Assembly: GCA_037039925.1 (NCBI GenBank) | Contig: JAXRKP010000394.1 | Span: 129,001-193,000 of the forward strand | Source of the DNA: Doris montereyensis | Lineage: Eukaryota; Mollusca; Gastropoda; Nudibranchia; Dorididae | DNA length: 64,000 nt | Reading direction: 5' to 3' | In this document: positions 46,001 through 60,100 of the stretch, one piece after another | How positions within the stretch are numbered: the first letter of the stretch is position 1 | Layout: each line of letters starts with the position of its first letter | The notes under the pieces: model-generated | What the model was told of the DNA's origin: nothing | The model's input: only the letters and a program-made list of their open reading frames with translations | Databases searched by the model: none | Made by a program: the position numbers and the translations under genes

Positions 46001-49000
46001 CGGTGGCGAGTGATTAGGCTGCCAGATTTGGATTCATGAGAGTTCGAATCCTAGCAAGGCTAGTTCTGAGATTGTGTTCCTGGGGAAAGATACTCAACAT
46101 GCATTTTCCCCACTCATCTCAGATGCAAATTATGGGTACAAGCACTAGCTTGGGAGTAAAAATCTGTGTCAGACTAGTGTCCTGTCTAGGAGTGATTATT
46201 ATAAAATGTTCTGCTTCACACTATAGAAACCGGGATAAGCTCCCATTCTATATGTCGTAATGGCCTTTAAGGAACTTTACTTTTACTGCTGTGCAGAACG
46301 CTTGGCAGACCTTCTTGTTTTGATGTTTGTCATTATCTGATCTTCCTGTGTTTCTAGTCAAACTTCCTTTGAAAATTGTACTTATTTGAACTCGTTCCTT
46401 TCTTTTTGAATCATTTTCTACTGTAGTATATTGTCATTTTGATTGTGGCCTTACTGTTATGGATGTGAATGTGATTTTGATTACAGTTTGATGCTGTTAT
46501 TGTTAATGTGACATTGATTGCAGTGTGATGCTGCTAATTGATTCAGTCACACAGTTTTTACACACATGCCCACAGCCCCGAACAGATGTCAGTAGAATGG
46601 ACATGAGTGTTCTATTTTATGAGATACACACTCTCTCATAACACACAAAACATATCACGTTATATACCATTCTTCTCAGCACTGAAGAAAGAATTTGAAT
46701 CTAGCAATTGAGAATGGGTCAGTTCAATAGTGTTCCTAATGCTAAGTCACAATTATGTCATTTAGAGAAAAATGCCCAAAACCATGGACTTTGGCACTGT
46801 GATGTATTTTCATCATATCGTTTTCACACTTTTCAGGAAGCATGATGTCCCTTCTATTCCCCAGGATTATCTATCTGTTTCGTTTTTCACAAAAATGAAC
46901 TTCGCACACTCTTGAACTGACCCCCTTCAATTATTTACTGGTGTGTGTTCTTATGTACATATTATTATTATGTGGAGTTGAACTTAAAAAAAATTGTGAT
47001 AAAGATACAGTTTGCTAATTGACGTGATTTTGACTTGAGCGTTATGAATGTGATATTGCTATTGTTGTTGTTATCATTGCTGTGGCATTTATTACTGTTG
47101 TTGTTATTGTTGCTATTTCTGTTGTTGAGTAATACAAAAGGGCAGGCTCAGGCAATAAAAGCTAATCCCACCTGTTCGGGGATGCGGGTATTCAGCGACA
47201 CACACACTGGCAGCAAATCCTCTTCCCTTGAATGCCAGTCTCTGGTAGAGCTCTTCACAAAGGAAGGGCATGAAAGGTGACGATGCTCGTACAAAGTGTG
47301 GGCGCACTGGAAGAGAATGTTTCTCACACAATTCTGGTGGTGGTAGGCGTCTGAACTGGACAAGACTGGCTTTGACGGCCTCCTGGAAGGCAAACAGAAT
47401 GAAAGATAAGATAAGATAAGATAGGATCAGCTATGATAAGATAAATATGACGTTGATGAACGCAGTGATTATGCTACTGGACTTATTATATAACAAGCAA
47501 GCATATCATGTCCCGAGTGATACTAAGTTCAATTACTAGATTGTGTCAGTATTCCTTACTGAGATTACGCAGTGGGCGTGAACGGTAGATCTATTATTCA
47601 GATTTTAAAATTATGAAACCTGTTTAAAGTGGTAGGAATTACCCTAATGTCAATGTTAGTATTGTTAGTGTTTGTTTATGCTTATCGCAATGGGCTTACG
47701 ATCAGATTTTATTTCAAACAAAAGTACTCAGTTTAAATTTTCAGAACTGTCCTATGAATCCCCTGGGATGGACTCACTCGTCCTTTGGTGGTTAAAGCAC
47801 CCCAGTTGGGGATTTTATTTGCTTTGGATTTACCCACATACACAACTAAGATGATCTCGAGATTTTGGTAGGATTTTTAATTTTGCTCGGACTGCCCCGT
47901 AAACAGTCAAGGGATCGTTAACATGCACAGAGTGTTGTGATCTGCATATGGGACCTCCTTTTTATCGTCAGTCTCCGATGGGACTAGGTGTCGATCCACC
48001 TACCTGGACCAAGGGGTAGATTTTGCTAAAAAAAAACTTAAGAAAATTTTTCAACCGTTGGCGGAGGCTCGAATCCACTACCTTTCATTGGTTGAGAGGT
48101 CGACACCATGCCTCTGGACTACCGAGTCCCCCTCCCAGTTTGGGAACCCCTGCCTATAACACAGGGGTCTTATCATTGACCATAAACTAAGCCTCCTTGG
48201 CCTGTAACGTAACCCACCAGGTAGACATCACAAACGTCTTGGTACCAAAAGGTCTGTAAGGCAGCACAAACCACGTGAAGGTCGTAAGACAGGAAGTGCT
48301 GGTCACATGATTGCACCATGTGACTTAGACGGCTGAGAATCCACAAGTCTGTTCCACTCTCATGGCCTGACAACTTGGTAGGAGGCAATGAGAAACAAGT
48401 ACAAGAGATGGGAAATGACATATAAGCCTATGAAAAAGGACTTAATTCAACAAAGTTATAACATAAGTGGTAATCATTACAAATGTTGAAAAGAGTTACC
48501 TGTATTGTATAGTGCAAAGGAGCGACAATGGAGTGAAATCAAAGGTGAAATATGACAATAAGTGACAACTCCACTAATAAAACAGAACAAACATGTGACG
48601 CTTGGGTATAACCATCGATACATTTGTAATTTAAATACATTTCGCACCTTCAGTGTAAATTTGTGCCTTGATTGATACTTCCTTTCATTCATTCTCTATC
48701 ATTTCTTCTTTCTAGACCCAGTGAGATATAGACCTAATCTTATAGTTATCCTATTTTTCGCTCGTTTCCCATACTCACACGTCTCTCTTTCCCTTTCTTT
48801 CTTCCCTGCCTTTTTATCTCTCTCTCTCTCTCCCTCTCTCTCTATTTCTCTCCTTCTTTCTATCTCCTTCTCGCCTTTTATTACTTACTTATTTTCATAT
48901 TTTTATTTCATTCTAGATCTGAACCTTCCATTCTCGCTCATTCATCCCCCTCTACTACATTTCTTATCATCACTGTCTTTTTCTTTCTTTCTCATTTCTG

Positions 49001-51093
49001 TTTTTCTTCTGAAATCACATTGTGTGATGCCTGAGCTAGTACTTAGCTCTAGATTCTAGCTATTTCTCGTTTGTTGTCTGACGAAGGGTTATACCTGAAA
49101 CGTCACGTGTTTGTTCTGTCTTTATTAGTGGAGTTGTGACTTATTGTCACATTTCGCCTGTATTGTATAGATGACATCTCACATTTCCTAGAAAAATCTC
49201 GACATGGACATACTTTTCCCAGAAAAATCTCTACACTGACATACTTTTCCTAGAAAAAAAATCTCTACACTGACATGCTTTTCCTACAAAAAATCTATGC
49301 CCTGACATACTTTTCCAAGAAAAATCTCTACATTGACATACTTTTCCTAAAAAAATCTCTACACTGACATACTTTTCCTATAAAAGTCTCTACACTGACA
49401 TTGACATACTTGAAAGGAAGATGGTGTAGTGAAATCAGGCCCAAGGTGGTGGAAGATGAACTTAAACGATTGCCAAATTTTTGTTACAGAATCGTCTCTT
49501 GCTCTCTGCATGTTCCACATTGAAGTTTATGTCCATGCCTGGAAAATACATAAAGGAGATCGATTGGATAGTTAAATGATTGATTACTGATTGATTGATT
49601 GACTGGTTGGTTGGTTGATTAGTTGATTGATTCATTGATTGGTTGGTAGGTTGATTAGTTGATTGATTGACTAGTTGGGCTGATTGATTGATTGATTGGT
49701 TGGTTGATCGATTGACTAGTTGATTCATTGATTGATTGGTTGGTTGAATTGGTGCTTGGTTGGTTGATTGATTTTTAGTTCATTGACTGATTATTGATTG
49801 ATTGATTAATAGAACTATATTTTAAAAGGGAGTAGAATTGACCACCGCGTGTCTTCCATTGAGCCCGTCATAACAATGAAGACATATTGTGATAATATTA
49901 ATAATAATAATACAGTGGAACCTCTCAAATAGGGAAGTCTTGGTGGATCGTAAAATTGTCCTCATTAGCCGGGTTTCCAGAATGCCGGGGACCTAGGGAT
50001 TTTGGTTTTTCCTCAAGTTTTTTTAAGGTACTTCAGCCCTTCTGTGAGTGGTAAAATACAGAGTTAAACGAACAATTTATTGTAGCCACAAAACCAGTGG
50101 ACGAGCAAAGGCTAGCTCGACATTTGGTTTCACACCTTACGACATTGTGTACATATCATGTAATGTATAACATCTGTAGATTGACGTAGGTGTTGGAATA
50201 AATGATTATGGGAGAAATGGGAATGATGATCAATGCAAGCTCACGAAGAATTATCCCGATTAGCCGAGGACCTTTCCCGCTTAGAGAGGTAAAATATAAA
50301 GAAAGAATTCCGTTCCTGGGATTTCTTTCAATTGGCCGGGTCTCCCGACTCCCGGGTTCCTGATTAGAGAGGTTCCACTGTTCTACAACTTCTATCCCTA
50401 TGCCTTTGGTATAACGTGGCCTTCTGCCATAGCTTATCACATTGTGTTCACTTGTGAAGCCTCTGATTCTGAATAGATCTGGCTAACCATATTGACAGGA
50501 GAGAAAAATAAAATAAATAAAAACACACCCAGACTGTGGTCACATACGAAGTAGTCTAGATACTCTACTTAGTGTTGTGATATCATGTCATCCTACTTTG
50601 TTATCAGTACAGTCACGATAACACATGCTCATGTGTAGTGACTTGTATTTATTGATCCACTATATAAGTGACGATTTACTCTTCACTTTCCTTCTTCATA
50701 CCACAATGGCTTTATGTCCATATTCCATAATTAACTTTAAATCCAGTTGTATCCTTGCGTTAGAATCAATCATTTCACTTACTAGGTGCAGGAACCTCTA
50801 ATGCAAGGATATCACTGTAAGTAAAGGATACAGTGGTGAGAACTTCCATTACAATGACAAAGGCTCACTTTTCACGTTGTATGAACACAGAGTCAGACGC
50901 AAAGCATCAGCACCGCATTTTGCAATGCCGTTAGGGAAATCTTTCTTTTGGCCGATTTTTGCAGTTTCAACTTCTTTTGGATCGAGATTGCGGATTCAAG
51001 ACGTTTGTGCAAGTCCTAGAAAAAAGTAGCACAACACTAAATCAGATGCAATATTATATCATTCTAATATCATTTCAATTGTCGCTCTCAGTA

Positions 51094-51129
<36 letters not shown>

Positions 51130-54100
51130 GAATCATCAATACTATCTTTATCATTAAAATTATTTATACTACAATTATCATCCATATCATTATTATTATC
51201 GTTTTTACCATCACCATTCTTCTATTTCCTTTTATTACTGTATACATCATTTCATCCCATATGTGTTGCGACAAACAGAAATTCACTAAAATGTGACATT
51301 CTCTTTTGGTACAACCATTCCACCTGCTAAAAGGAGACAAACCTGGAGTGAAATTCCATCTACCACGTCCAGGGGATCTATCACGTTGCCCAGTGATTTG
51401 CTCATCTTGCGGCCATGAGCATCTCGCAACAAGCCGTGGAGAAGGACCTGGAGATTAAAACAGAGAGAAACCCATCACATACAACGTATAAGCCTTTAAA
51501 TGTGCTGGGATAAGTGACAGCTCTGTTGGTCGTAACTGCCTGAGGAAATTTCATTTCACTAAAGCTGACAGTGACAGTAAAACTTGTATGTGAAAATAGA
51601 TTAAAAAGCGCAGCATTGTATTCTTTGATTTTCTCAAAACATCCAAAATTGGACTTGAACAGATGCACTACATATGTGTGTGCCGTATGAAATACACAGG
51701 GTGAACCACATATGTACATGCTGTGTGAAATACACAGGATGCACCACATGTGCATGCACCGTGTGAAATGCACAGGATGTACCACATATGTATGTACCCT
51801 GTGAAATGCACAGGATGTACCACATATGTATGTACCCTGTGAAATGTACAGGATGTACCACATATGTATGTACCCTGTGAAATGCACAGGATGTACCACA
51901 TATGTATGTACCCTGTGAAATGTACAGGATGCACCACATGAGTATGCACAGGCATGTGAAATACACAGGATGCACCACATATGTATGCACTGTGTGAAAT
52001 ACACAGGATGCACCACATATGTATGCACTGTGTGAAATACACAGGATGCACCACATATGTATGCACTGTGTGAAATACACAGGATGCACCACATATGTAT
52101 GCACTGTGTGAAATACACAGGATGCACCATATGTACATATGCACCACATATATATGCACTGTGTGAAATGCACAGGATACACCACATATATAAACACTGT
52201 GTAAAATACACAGGATGTACTACATATATGTACATACTATATGAAATACACAGGATGTACCATATACGTATATACCGTGTGAAATGCACAAAATGTACCA
52301 CATATGTGTACGTACTGTGTGAAACACACAGGATATACCACACATATACGCATCATGTGAAACACACAGGAACACAGGATGTATCACATATGTACGTATG
52401 GTGTAAAATACATAGAACACATGACAGGCGTACATACCATGTGAAATACACAGGATGTACCATGTATATACATACCGTATGAAATAAACAGGATGTACCA
52501 CGTATGCATGTACCGTGTGAAATACACAGGATGTATCAAGTACGTAAGTACCATGTGAAATACACAGGATGTACCACATATATACGTACCGTGTGAAATG
52601 GAAGCTTCCCATCCATCAGCTGCAGACTCATCATGGCCATACGTGCCACCCAGAAGAACAGAATGTCTTGACCCGTTTCAAGGAGTGTGTTCGGGAAAAA
52701 CACCTGTAGATCTACCGTCTGCAAAGGAAAATATTTCAAACCTTTAACACAATCATCAAGACACCTGTCTGCAATCAATTGGGAGAAAATCACAGCAGCT
52801 ATAAACCCAAAGATCCCATACACCTACTTGACTGAACGTCCCAGATCACGCTATTCAGACTCAGTAGGGGGCATAACCGTCTCCATCAACATAATATGTA
52901 TCGCTATTTCAAAGTTGAGGAATTAGACGGGTGTGAGTGTCGAGCGCTCAACCAGAACACTGAACATATTCTCCAGCAGCGTCCGCTCCACACATCAGAG
53001 AGAACAGCGATACGGCCGGGCGAGACAAATCTGGAAGAAAAGCTCTATGGTCCTATGGAGAGTCTGTAAAAGACTATGTAATTCATGGAGACAATCCGCA
53101 TCCTGATCTGACCCGCTAGAAGAGAGATCAAAAGAAGAAGAAGAAGAAGAAGAAGAAGAAGAAGAAGAAGAAGAAGAAGAAGAAGAAGAAGAAACCTTTA
53201 ACATAATGCAATGAGAAAATAAAGTGATTGAAGCCATTTTGCAATTGGTAAATTATTTCGATTTCTTAATTCATTGCAAGGAATGAAAAACTAGATGTTA
53301 TACAGTAGTTTCCGCCAAAAATGCACGGTCCACGGGTGACAAAAAAATTGTGCATTTTGGCGAACATGCATTTTTGTGGAGTCAAGGCCCACAACCCACT
53401 ACATGTATTTGCATTGCCATTCTTGTTTGGACATAAACTCTTTTGTTTTGTTAGTTGTTTGTTATTGTTTGGGTTTTCTTTGTTCTTACTTGGTTTGAGG
53501 ATAATTCTAATTATAGGCTTAACCTCTTCTCATTGATTGTTCATTCTTCTCCCTCTCAAGACTACAAGAAGGAATGGGATGGTGGAGACTTTCGTCAAAT
53601 GGGAATATAAAAAAAAAATGTTGACACTTATGACATGCATGGCATACGGAGTACTATCTCCATAGGTAAAACGACACAAGATTTTTCTCAGCTTTTCACG
53701 CTGTGATCGAAGAGAGTGCTGATCAGAGTGTCTGTCTGGCAGACCATCATCGACGGCTGAGGCAGGGAGGGAATGGGTGGATAAGGGTGCCAAGAGCCAA
53801 GACAGCCACGACTAGGCCTTGTCGTGTACATAGTTAACACAGAACTAGATGCCACACACACACGTGACATATTTTGTTATTGAGACGAAGCAAAAGTATT
53901 TATTGAGTTTCTTTTTCACATGACTTGACTCTTTAAATGCAACAAATTGAAGACGTACTTACAAAAACATGTTGCATTTGCGAAGTCAAGCCAGCCGTTA
54001 TTGCATTTTGAGGGGTAATTAGCGTTGTAAAATTCGGCTGCATGACAAAATCATGCATTATGGTGGTGGCGTGCAATTTGGCAGAGATTACTGTACAAAG

Positions 54101-57100
54101 TACATATATCCTATCTTGTTACCTCCAACACATACAAAAAAAAAAATCGAAAGCGTTTGAGCTCACACTCACAGCTCCATTCACACAAGTGTTTTTCTCA
54201 CTTTTCTATCAAGTCGAGAGTAAACAATGAGGCATCCCTAGCTAAGATATCTGAAGTACAACTGGAAGTCAGGTTACGGTCTAGAAGACAAGGTCCATTC
54301 CAAACAAACAAATAAAGAAAGGCATTACTATTACCTTGTCTGGCCAACCAAGCGCAGAGAATGGAAGCAGACTGGAGGAGAACCATGTGTCTAAAACGTC
54401 GTCATCTGGAAAAGGAAAATGCAACACGGAACAGATAAAGATGGCTGTATAGGTCAGGTATCAGAAAGTCAACTGTAATATAGTTACTTATAGTTTTATA
54501 GGGGATTCCCCTAGTGAAAGTAAACCTATGACATAATCAATTTTAGTGTGTGTAAAACCCTATTGAGTTTGTGACATCATCGTTTTGGTGTGTCCTAATA
54601 ATGATTCGTTATATCTGGAAGGCAAAGAGAACTTTGTAGAACTGTATCGAAATGTTTAGAATGGTGTTGAAATTTCCGTTCTAGAAATATCTTAGTTTTC
54701 TACTATAAAAGAGAGATGAACAAGAAGTGTATAGATTCCACCTCGTTAATACCAGCTTAGATTGGATATATTTGCGCTTGCTTCACCCATTGATTGCTTG
54801 CAGATTGTGAGTATAATAAATAGTCTTGTTATAATTATTAATTAAGCCTTGGTGTTACTAGATTGTGTATGACAACATCTAGATCTAGAGTGTACCGACT
54901 GCTACATTTATCCCTTCGTAACATCAACTGATAAGTCTCTCCATCAACTCTACCAACCCTTCTCTTAGCTACACCAACTTCCGCGACCCCAACGGAGCCT
55001 TGAACATAGTCGCCCATTCTATAATACAGGGAGCACTGGAGGAAGACAGACCTCTGTGTGTGTTGCTTCCTGCTGTGGGAAGGACAGGAGCACTGGGCTC
55101 CCTCCATGCCCTAGATCGTTCAAAAGTGAAGGGTAATGACATATTTTGATTTGACTTGGTTTTATCCACATCCACAACTAAGGTGATCTCAAGGTTTTTG
55201 GAAGGATTTTTATTTTTTGCCTAGATTGCCAAGTAAACAGCCAAAGGATCTTTAAAGTTGTGATCTGCACTTGGGACCTCCTTTTTTATTGCCTGTCTCC
55301 GATAGGACTTGTTGTCGATAGCTTTTACTCGAAAAAACATGATTATTTTTTCAACCGCCGCCGGGGCTGGAACCTCTTCATTTAGAGCCAGCCTCCTTGC
55401 CTCTGGACTACCGAATCCCCTGATGATGAAATAAGATAATATTAAAGCTCCATAGGAACAAAGACGAGACAAATACAAAGGAATACACAAATACAAGGAA
55501 TAGACAGAGAAAAATCTTTGGACTATGCATAATTAGTTTGGTTGGTAACATGCTCTTTTCATGGCGAGGCAATGGGTGCCGATGCAGAGGTCGCAGGTTC
55601 AATCACCATAATTTTCAAAGTCTGTTTCTGTCTATTCCTTGTATCTGTCTCGTTTTTGTTCATATGGAGCTTTAATAACATTTATTGTCATTATCCTTCA
55701 CTTTGTCATTACTTGCTTCACTCTTATCTTTAAAATTGTTCCAAGCACCTTAATTCGGACCTTGCCTCATCAGGAATGCCAAATCGTGTGAGGGCGTGAA
55801 GGCAATATCTCTAAGAAGCTCAGAATACAGAATTCAGAGAGTTCAACAAAGAAATTGTGAAAAGTATGAAACAAGTCAAAGAATTAACAGAATTGACAGG
55901 AAATGTGCTGGCATTTAAGAAAGTCTGAAGAACAACAGCGGGTAAGCATTTCAAATAATGAATCTCAGTGAAAGATCTTATCCAACTCAGGACTGCGAGT
56001 GAGCTCCATTCGAGGCAGAGTAGTAAACTGCCTTACGGAGGAAAACGACATACTCATTGGAGTAACAAATGATGGCTGGAATGTTGCTCTGATCTTTACT
56101 ACCAAAACAATGACATGTACGAAGATCTCATTGTAACAAGTAAACAAACAATGATGACTTCCCGATCCTCAAGGAAAAAGGAAAGTCAGCCATATAATCA
56201 TTTTAAAACAAGAAAAGTAGCAGGAATCGAAAACATAACAACTGATCAAGCATGGTAGAGAAAAGACCACAGACTTCCTCACTTGTATCTGCAACAAAAT
56301 CTGCCAGATAGGTGAATGGCCAACAAAATGGACTCAATCTCTGAAAACAACGCTCCCCAAGACAGGCAATGTACAGCAATGCCAGAATAAGAACAATCTC
56401 CCCAAGACAGGCAATCTACAGCAATGCCAAAATAACAATAATCTTCCTAAGAAACGCAATCTACAACAATGCCAAAATAAGAACAATCTCTACAGGAAAG
56501 CCAATCTACTGCAATGCCAGAGTAAGAACAATGTCCCTAAGAAAGGCAGCCTTCCCAGGCACTTGATGACCTTACGCTACCAAGATCAAGGGTGAGCGTA
56601 AGGGTACATAACTTGCATCACTTCCACGGTGTCCATGGGCAAGTCAAAGGCATCCGCTAGCTGCTGTCTTGCTTCGCCTTCTGTCCGTGCACAGACGGTT
56701 TTTGCCACTGGTCTGCAGTAGATGAAAAGAAAAAAGACAATGAAATAAACACTAAAGAACAACAACAAAAATTTACTTTGTTGAATTAGGAACAAAACTG
56801 TATGGATCTGACAAAACCCGTCCTATGGTGAAAATATTCAAAATGTGGTTATTTGTTTTTAGTTTTTGCATGAACTGTTTTAGCTCAGTGTCATTTGAGT
56901 ATTTTAAACTGTATTAGGTGAAAATTAGTTGAATGTGGACAAAGTTACGAATTTTTTTGGTAAGAACTTCAAGAATGCAGGAAACCTCTCTGTGGGAAAA
57001 TTGCGTCCAAAGTTTTTCTCTTGGTTCAAAGAAAGTTTCCAGCCGTGTGCAAAACAATACCTTTTAAAACATTTTAAGGCACTTTCAAGGCCATAAAAGC

Positions 57101-60100
57101 TTATTTTAACCAAAAATGAAGAACTCAATTCTAAAAAGAAATTGACCCCAGCTCACATTTTCTCTGCATTCTCGGTTTGAACCCCTTTCATCTAACGATT
57201 GGTTTTGTCAGATCCACACACAAATGCTATTAAGCTTCAATGACTTGACTTGATGCAATTTTGCCTAAGATGTGTGGAAGATGGAATGCGCTACTCCCCC
57301 CCCCGAACCCTTTGAGATATCAAAAATCTGTAACTTGTAACGAGATATTTATGCATATCAATGTTATGTAAAGATAGATTTCATGTCTTCAAATGTTGGT
57401 AGGGTCTTTGACTACCACCTGTGGGGCCTGTGTTCGATTCTCAGTCCAGGCAACTGTTGCCAGCCCTTCTGTCGACCCGTGACATCAGTGGTCAAGTGAT
57501 CAGGCTGCCAGCCAGATTTAGGATCATGAGATTCCGGGTTCGAATCCTAGCAAATGGGTACAAGCACTATCTTGGAAGTAAAAACCTGTGTCAAACAAAC
57601 GGTCTGTCCAGGAGGTGATTATTATTACGCTATAGAAATCGGAATAAGTTCCTGCTCTATGGGCCGTAATAGCTTTGAAGGAACTTTACTTTACTTCTGT
57701 CGACACAGCAGAAAAATGGGTAGCTAGGTCTATTCAGACTCATCGATAGTATTGGTGGTGTGGAAAGTAATGTCAAACTACCACATAATGCCATATGACT
57801 AGAAAAATCAGGACTCGTGGATAGATTGCTTGTTTCATTGCAATTTACCCACTCTACCACATGCGATGATCTCAAGGTGATTTAATAGGAAACAGCAAGA
57901 TCAAAACAAAAAAAATCTGTCATCCATCATGCGCTGTCACCCCTCATGGGGCATAGGCCAGCAACAAGAGACCGTCGGCAATCCCTGTCCTGTGCAATCT
58001 TTTTGATCTCTTTCCAAGACATCCCCAGATCCTTCAACTGCTTCTCCAATTCTCTTCTGCAGATTCCACGTTAGAGCTTGTTGCGTGACGTTTACTGGCG
58101 GCCTCTTCAAAGTGAGCCCAATCCACCGCTAACGTCTTTTCCTGAATTCATCTTCTATTGACGTCTGTTTTGTTTTTTGTCACAGACCTTCATTGTAAAT
58201 GTTTCTGACCAGTGGATTTTAAGAATGCTTTCGCAGGTATTTGTTTATGAATGTCTGCAATTTTGAGAGGATTCTTTTGCTGATTTTCCATGTTTCGGCT
58301 CCATATAAAAGGACTGACGCTGGAGTTGAAAATTTAAATTTTGGTTTCTTTGGAAATGCTGCAGACCCAGATATTTTGGAGCTGTAAAAATGCTGCTGGA
58401 GCCTTACCGATCCATGTCTTCACGTCCGTATCTGTGCTTCCCTGGTTATCAATTGGGCTTCCTAGATAGCATTTCTTCTAACAAAAACTCAAGAAAATGT
58501 TTCAACCCTTGGGGCTTGAAGCAAGACCTTTTGGTTGAGAGGCTGACATCTTGCCTCTGGACCACCGAGTTCACTTGGATAAAAATGTAAATGGGACCTG
58601 GTGGTACATACCTTGCAAGAATAAACAGGGATCCGATGTCCCCACCACAGCTGTCTTGATAGGCACCAGTCTCTGCAGCAGAAAATAGAAATTGTTAGAA
58701 TGAATTGAGTCAAGATTTGCTGTATCTTCTTCATGCACGCAGTTCATGGATGAAGCTAATTTAAAAATCAGCTATCGGGTTACCCTTATCTTTTTCTCCC
58801 ATTATCATAATAAAAGCAAACAAACAAAAACGCCTAAAAATACAAAAACAAACAAAATGTTTCATTTACAGAGAAAGCTGAGGTGGTGGCAAGAAATTTT
58901 TTCTTTTGTTTTTGAGGAAGCTGTACACAATAAATTGACTGATCACACATACATGAATTCACGTGAGAAACGTTTTAACAGTCTTAGATCCAAGACTAGC
59001 AAAAAATTTGAGACGTCAGATGTTAAATGCTTTGTTCTGCCTAGTCAAACTATGACTTTGTCTACCATTTTCTGTGGTAGTGGTAGAGAGGCGTGAGACT
59101 TTGCCTTTACCATTCTATGAATGCTGTGCTGGTGGTAGCACTACTTGGCTGCAATTTGAATCTCTTCAGAGTTCATAGCATGAGTTTCTCAAATGCTTCA
59201 TAGTCTGTGACAGGGATGTTTCTTCTGGAATGGACCATTGATACTCTAGGGAGAAAACGCTGGAGACAGATTGGACATACTTTGTGAAAGTCTACTTTAA
59301 ATGTAACAAGACAAGCATTACAATGGAATCCGCAGGGAAGACGACACCAGGGTAGGCCACGGGACATTTGGAGGAGTATAGAAAAGGACTGGAAGAGACT
59401 GGATGTCAGCTGGAATGAGCTAACAAAGATCTTCCAGGAGAGGTCAAGATGGAAATCTCTTGTCTGTGGCCTATACTCTGGTAGGCGTGAAAGGCTTTGA
59501 TGATGATGATGATGACAGGGATGTGAAATACAAAGAAAACTTTGCCACACGATCAACTTACTGTACGTCTGACAGCCATTCACTCCAAACTTTTCTGTTG
59601 TAGTCAGGAATCAGACGCAGTTTGCCCTCCTCGACAGCCTGGAGACAGACAGACAGAAGTTTATTTAGTGTAATAAGTTCTTTCATTTGACGATCACAAG
59701 GCACATTTATTCTCACTACATCAGTCACATGTTTTGGGTAATTCATTTTTATAAAAATCAGATAGCTGATTCAATATAGAAGATCTGTAAAGTAGTATGT
59801 AAAGTTCCTTCAAGGCCTTAAAGGCCCATAGGGCTGGAGCTTATCCGGTTTTAATAGCGTGAAGTGGAACAGGTGACGATAATCACTTCCTGGCCAGGAC
59901 ACTGGTCTGACACAGATTTTTACTCCCCAGCTAGTGCTTGTACCCATTTGCACCTGGGTGGAGTGAGGAAAATGCGTGTTAAGTGTCTTTCCCCAGGAAC
60001 CCAATGTCGGACCTAGCTTTGCTAGGATTTGAACTCAGGACCTCATGATCAAATCCCCAGTCCGGTAGCCTAACCGCTCGGCCACTGACACCACTAGAAC

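Noticed and set aside
49462..49728. Asn/Gln/Ser-repeat ORF resembling a prion-like protein
   Set aside because: It arises from (TTGA)n repeats plus part of a synthetase exon.
51402..52482. 313-, 187-, 163- and 141-codon Cys/His/Tyr-rich ORFs
   Set aside because: They read through the 38-bp VNTR on both strands. Only the end of the first contains real synthetase sequence (the KMSKS exon).
45990..60098. tRNA genes suggested by A/B-box-like sequences
   Set aside because: The heads do not close into an acceptor stem and are fused to repeated SINE bodies present in several copies.
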